This document shows positions 61,315 through 64,000 of a stretch of 64,000 nucleotides of DNA, piece after piece. The DNA comes from DYJE01 sp041660385. Its GTDB lineage: Bacteria > Desulfobacterota > Desulfobacteria > Desulfobacterales > Desulfolunaceae. Both the position numbers and the translations under genes were made by a program. The notes beneath the pieces were generated by a model. It was not told the origin of the DNA. It did not search any database and saw nothing but the letters and a program-made list of their open reading frames with translations. The DNA lies in the NCBI GenBank assembly GCA_041660385.1, contig JBAZWJ010000020.1, positions 21,094 through 85,093 on the forward strand, written 5' to 3'. Positions within the stretch are counted from its first letter, which is position 1; each line of letters starts with the position of its first letter.

Positions 61315-62511
61315 ATGAACAGGTTATTTGAAGAAAGCACCATCAACGGTATATCATTAAAAAACAGATTTGTCCGTTCGGCCACATGGGAAGGGTTGGC
61401 AACACAAAAAGGTGAAGCCACTCCGAAATTGATAGAAAGGATGGCACAACTGGCAAAAGGCGGCGTTGGCCTGATCATAAGCAGCCACGCCTTTGTATCA
61501 CCTGAGGGCCAGGGCACCCCTTGGCAACTCGGTATATATAATGATGAACTTATCCCGAAACTGAAAGAGATGACATCGGCAGTTCATGCCCATGGCGGTA
61601 AAATCATGGCCCAGCTCGCCCATGCCGGACAGCATGCCGAAGAAAAGATTACAGGTCTCCCGGCCTTTGCCGTGTCGAATTCCGATGACTTGTCAAAGAA
61701 AAACGTCAAGATCCTATCTCCCGAAGATATCCGGGACATGGTTGATTCTTTTGCCAAGGCTGCCACACGGGCAAAGGACGCAGATTTTGACGGGATCGAA
61801 ATCCATTCAGGTCACGGCTATCTTTTAAGCCAGTTTCTGTCCCCGGCATACAATAAACGCACCGACACCTTCGGCGGATCTGTTGACAACCGCGCCCGAA
61901 TCCATATTCAGATCTGCCAAGCCATACGAAATTGTGTGGGCAAGGACTATCCTATCATCATAAAAATGAACGGATGTGATTTCATCGAAAACGGCCTTAC
62001 CATTGATGATTCTCTATCTGCCGCTAAACTTTTCGCCCAAGCCGGTTTCGACGCCATCGAACTTAGCGGCGGGACCATCAGAACCGGCAAACTTTCTCCA
62101 ACCAGGATGGGAATTTCAACACCGGACAAAGAAGCTTACTTCAAAGACCAAGCCCGACGTTTTAAAAGCGAACTGAAGATCCCTATCATCCTCGTCGGCG
62201 GATTGCGATCCTATGATGTTGCAGACACTCTCATCCGGGAAGGCATCGCCGACTACATTTCAATGAGCCGCCCTTTTATCAGAGAACCGGATCTGATCGA
62301 CCGCTGGAAACGCGGCATCCGTCATCCGGCAGAATGCAAATCCGACAATTTATGCTTCAATCCCGGATTTGAAGGTAAAGGGGTTTATTGTGTGACCCGG
62401 GAAATTGAAGAAAAACGAATGGGGTGGAGACTTCAGGTGGACGGTTCAGTTGATTGGGGTCGATCTCAAGATAATCTGGAATGTCATTCGGAAGAGGTTG
62501 CCCGAATTTGA
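61315..62511 (+). CDS. NADH:flavin oxidoreductase, old yellow enzyme family
   Basis: A 398-residue FMN enzyme with the TIM-barrel OYE signature: NRFVRSATWEG, MAQLAHAGQHAEE, EIHSGHGYLLSQFLSPAYNK, NKRTDTFGGSVDNRAR and ADYISMSRPFIREPDL. It lacks the C-terminal iron-sulfur and FAD domains of the larger 2,4-dienoyl-CoA reductases, but keeps CKSDNLCFNPGFEGKGVYC, which may bind a cluster or be a remnant of that region. Reduction of an alkene in a conjugated enone is the family reaction. AGGAG lies 12 bases before the ATG. Confidence 0.9.
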   Translation: MNRLFEESTINGISLKNRFVRSATWEGLATQKGEATPKLIERMAQLAKGGVGLIISSHAFVSPEGQGTPWQLGIYNDELIPKLKEMTSAVHAHGGKIMAQLAHAGQHAEEKITGLPAFAVSNSDDLSKKNVKILSPEDIRDMVDSFAKAATRAKDADFDGIEIHSGHGYLLSQFLSPAYNKRTDTFGGSVDNRARIHIQICQAIRNCVGKDYPIIIKMNGCDFIENGLTIDDSLSAAKLFAQAGFDAIELSGGTIRTGKLSPTRMGISTPDKEAYFKDQARRFKSELKIPIILVGGLRSYDVADTLIREGIADYISMSRPFIREPDLIDRWKRGIRHPAECKSDNLCFNPGFEGKGVYCVTREIEEKRMGWRLQVDGSVDWGRSQDNLECHSEEVARI

Positions 62512-62684
62512 GATTAATTAACCCTTTAGGCACAGCATTCTTCGTGACAAACCGTGCCTGCCCAATACGCCTTGAAATTTCCAGAAGGTTTTTTTCATAT
62601 TCACGTATTCCCGTCCGGGTCTGAAAAGCCTTACGGCTTTCGTAAGTGCCAATCGGGAGATTAGCGTTCCCGGGATGGGTTTAG

Positions 62685-64000
62685 TCATGATTTTATGGGT
62701 TGGCTCTTTTTTGTTTTTACTTTTTTGGGTCTGACGATTTCAAAAAGGCCATGAATGGTGGACTGAATCTTGATTTGGGGAGGGAGTTCCCCCAGGGCAA
62801 GACAGTCTAAAATTTTCTGGGACAGCATGGGAAGAAGGGTGCTGTCCAGGATATGATCGATGTTCCGGGCACCGGTTTCAACTTCCAAGCACCGTGCGGC
62901 AATCTGTTCTTCCACATTGCCGGTGAACACAAGGTCCACATGGTGGGCGTCCTTCATGCGATCAACCACACGCCGGAGTTTCATGGAAACAATCTCTTTC
63001 ATGGTCGACGTGGTAAGGGGCCGGAAAGGGACGATAGTCATACGGGCCAGAAGGGCTGGTTTGAAATGATCGCTGAGAACAGGACGCATAGAAGCGACCA
63101 GCTCGTCCACAGATAAATCCGGGTTTTCAGCTACGGCCTGAGCAATGAGTTCAGACCCCAGATTGCTTGTCATAAAGATCACGGTATTTTTGAAGTTGAT
63201 GTTCCTGCCTTCTCCGTCAGCCAGAGCACCTTTGTCAAAAACCTGATAAAACAGATTCAGCACTTCGGTGTTGGCTTTTTCAGCTTCATCCAGAAGAACA
63301 ACCGAATAAGGCCGCTGACGCACCGCCTCGGTAAGAACCCCGCCTTCGCCGTAACCCACATAACCGGGGGGTGAACCGATCAGACGGCTCACCGTGTGTT
63401 TTTCCTGGAATTCACTCATGTTCACGGAAAGAGTGAAACGCTCGCCGCCAAAGAGAAGCTCGGCCATGGCCAGACCTGTTTCTGTTTTTCCAACACCGCT
63501 GGGGCCGGTAAGAAGAAAAACACCCAGGGGCTGGCCCGGATCTTTCAGCCCAGCCTTGGCTGCACGGATAATACGGCAGATTTCCGAAACAGCCTGATCC
63601 TGGCCTTTGACACGTTTCTTGAGCTGAGGCCCCATGTCCATGACGTTCCTGGCTTCATCGTGCAGCATCTGCCCAACGGGTATACCGGTCCAGTCCGACA
63701 CAACCCGGGACACCACCTGGGGTTCCACTTCGATCCGAACCAGGGGAGAAGAACCTTGAATGGTTTTCAACTCGTCGGTCACATCACGGATTTTCAGTTT
63801 CAGCTCTGAGATCGGGTCTGAAGGATCGGAAGACGAATCAGAAGGCAGCTCAGCACTTATCGCTTGATCTGAGGATTGTTTCTTTGCTTTTTGCTTTTTT
63901 CCGGCTTTAGCTGTTGCAACTTCGATTGAGGTATCCGATTCGTTAACTCTGTCAGGCTGTATGGCAACCCGCTCCTTCTGGTAGTGTTCTTCACGAGATC
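62685..64000 (-). CDS. tssH: ClpV/TssH-type AAA+ ATPase of type VI secretion (5' part outside window)
   Basis: The C-terminal ATPase half of a Clp-class protein; the frame is open to the window edge (about 438 residues visible). Walker A GPSGVGKTETG, Walker B VVLLDEAEKA, the GSPPGYVGYGEGG loop and TGARNIDHILDSTLLPMLSQ are seen. The last string and the fate of the C-terminal domain favour ClpV (T6SS sheath recycling) over ClpB. Before the second ATPase module lies a low-complexity linker rich in Ser, Asp, Lys and Ala (residues about 1-75 of the visible part), longer than usual. Further T6SS genes are expected beyond 64000. Confidence 0.85.
   Translation of the reverse strand, partial: SREEHYQKERVAIQPDRVNESDTSIEVATAKAGKKQKAKKQSSDQAISAELPSDSSSDPSDPISELKLKIRDVTDELKTIQGSSPLVRIEVEPQVVSRVVSDWTGIPVGQMLHDEARNVMDMGPQLKKRVKGQDQAVSEICRIIRAAKAGLKDPGQPLGVFLLTGPSGVGKTETGLAMAELLFGGERFTLSVNMSEFQEKHTVSRLIGSPPGYVGYGEGGVLTEAVRQRPYSVVLLDEAEKANTEVLNLFYQVFDKGALADGEGRNINFKNTVIFMTSNLGSELIAQAVAENPDLSVDELVASMRPVLSDHFKPALLARMTIVPFRPLTTSTMKEIVSMKLRRVVDRMKDAHHVDLVFTGNVEEQIAARCLEVETGARNIDHILDSTLLPMLSQKILDCLALGELPPQIKIQSTIHGLFEIVRPKKVKTKKSQPIKS

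Overview
The window looks like a chromosomal segment from an anaerobic, flagellated, Gram-negative bacterium, most likely a Desulfobacterota (deltaproteobacterial) member. This rests on LL-diaminopimelate aminotransferase, sigma-54 promoters with NtrC-type activators beside the flagellar genes, FeoAB with a FeoB-associated Cys-rich protein, a ferredoxin-nitroreductase, an FAD-dehydrogenase/old-yellow-enzyme pair and a ClpV-type T6SS ATPase. The assignment is inferred from gene content only; no rRNA is present.

Layout. 1-4.7 kb: cell-shape operon mreB-mreC-mreD-mrdA-rodA on the minus strand, cut by the window edge inside rodA. 5-7 kb: a muropeptide LD-carboxypeptidase and a serine hydrolase. 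Then a tRNA-Pro(GGG) with its terminator. 7.3-13.5 kb: an accessory stretch with a radical SAM protein, a ferredoxin-nitroreductase, an AT-rich GNAT, a secreted Cys-type amidohydrolase, an AAA+/DUF4143 ATPase behind a nested palindrome, and an AbiEii-like nucleotidyltransferase with a 79-residue partner. 13.7-23.3 kb: uvrA, a tautomerase, a PIN-like protein, a cation antiporter with an EIIA domain, dapL, a zinc-ribbon/HEXXH membrane protein and a DegV protein. 23.4-34.8 kb: a surface region with a secreted protein of about 2,236 residues, a frameshifted lipoprotein, a short TetR, an orphan response regulator whose phospho-acceptor Asp is Glu, a secreted YadA-head-like protein and a START-domain protein.

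35-54 kb: motility. flgB-flgC-fliE-F-G-H-I-J-motE-like runs on the minus strand from a clear sigma-54 site and continues into a DUF3141 (PHA-synthase-like) gene. Upstream lie an AMIN/TPR protein plus an NtrC-type regulator with a degenerate receiver (a second sigma-54 site), a FleQ/FlrA-like activator without receiver, CheY, CheX, two PilZ proteins and an HD-GYP response regulator. The set joins flagellar assembly, chemotaxis and c-di-GMP signalling. 54-64 kb: an SF2 helicase, the feoA-feoB-Cys-rich operon with a DtxR-like operator, a TetR next to an FAD dehydrogenase and an OYE-type reductase, and the 3' part of tssH/clpV.

Two families of intergenic palindromes recur. One is a REP-like hairpin of the form GTAGGGGCGGGTT..AACCCGCCCCTAC or GTAGGGGCGACC..GGTCGCCCCTAC, seen about ten times. 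The other is a roughly 150 bp structured element, complete at 44.5 kb, with end fragments joined to REP hairpins at 21.2 and 49.15 kb. Several REP copies sit where transcription should stop, and one supplies the stop codon of the AAA+ gene. The most unusual points are the leaderless-looking palindromic promoter at 11.04-11.1 kb, the REP-bracketed AbiEii-like pair, the G6-tract frameshift in the lipoprotein, and two regulators that have lost the receiver phosphorylation site.
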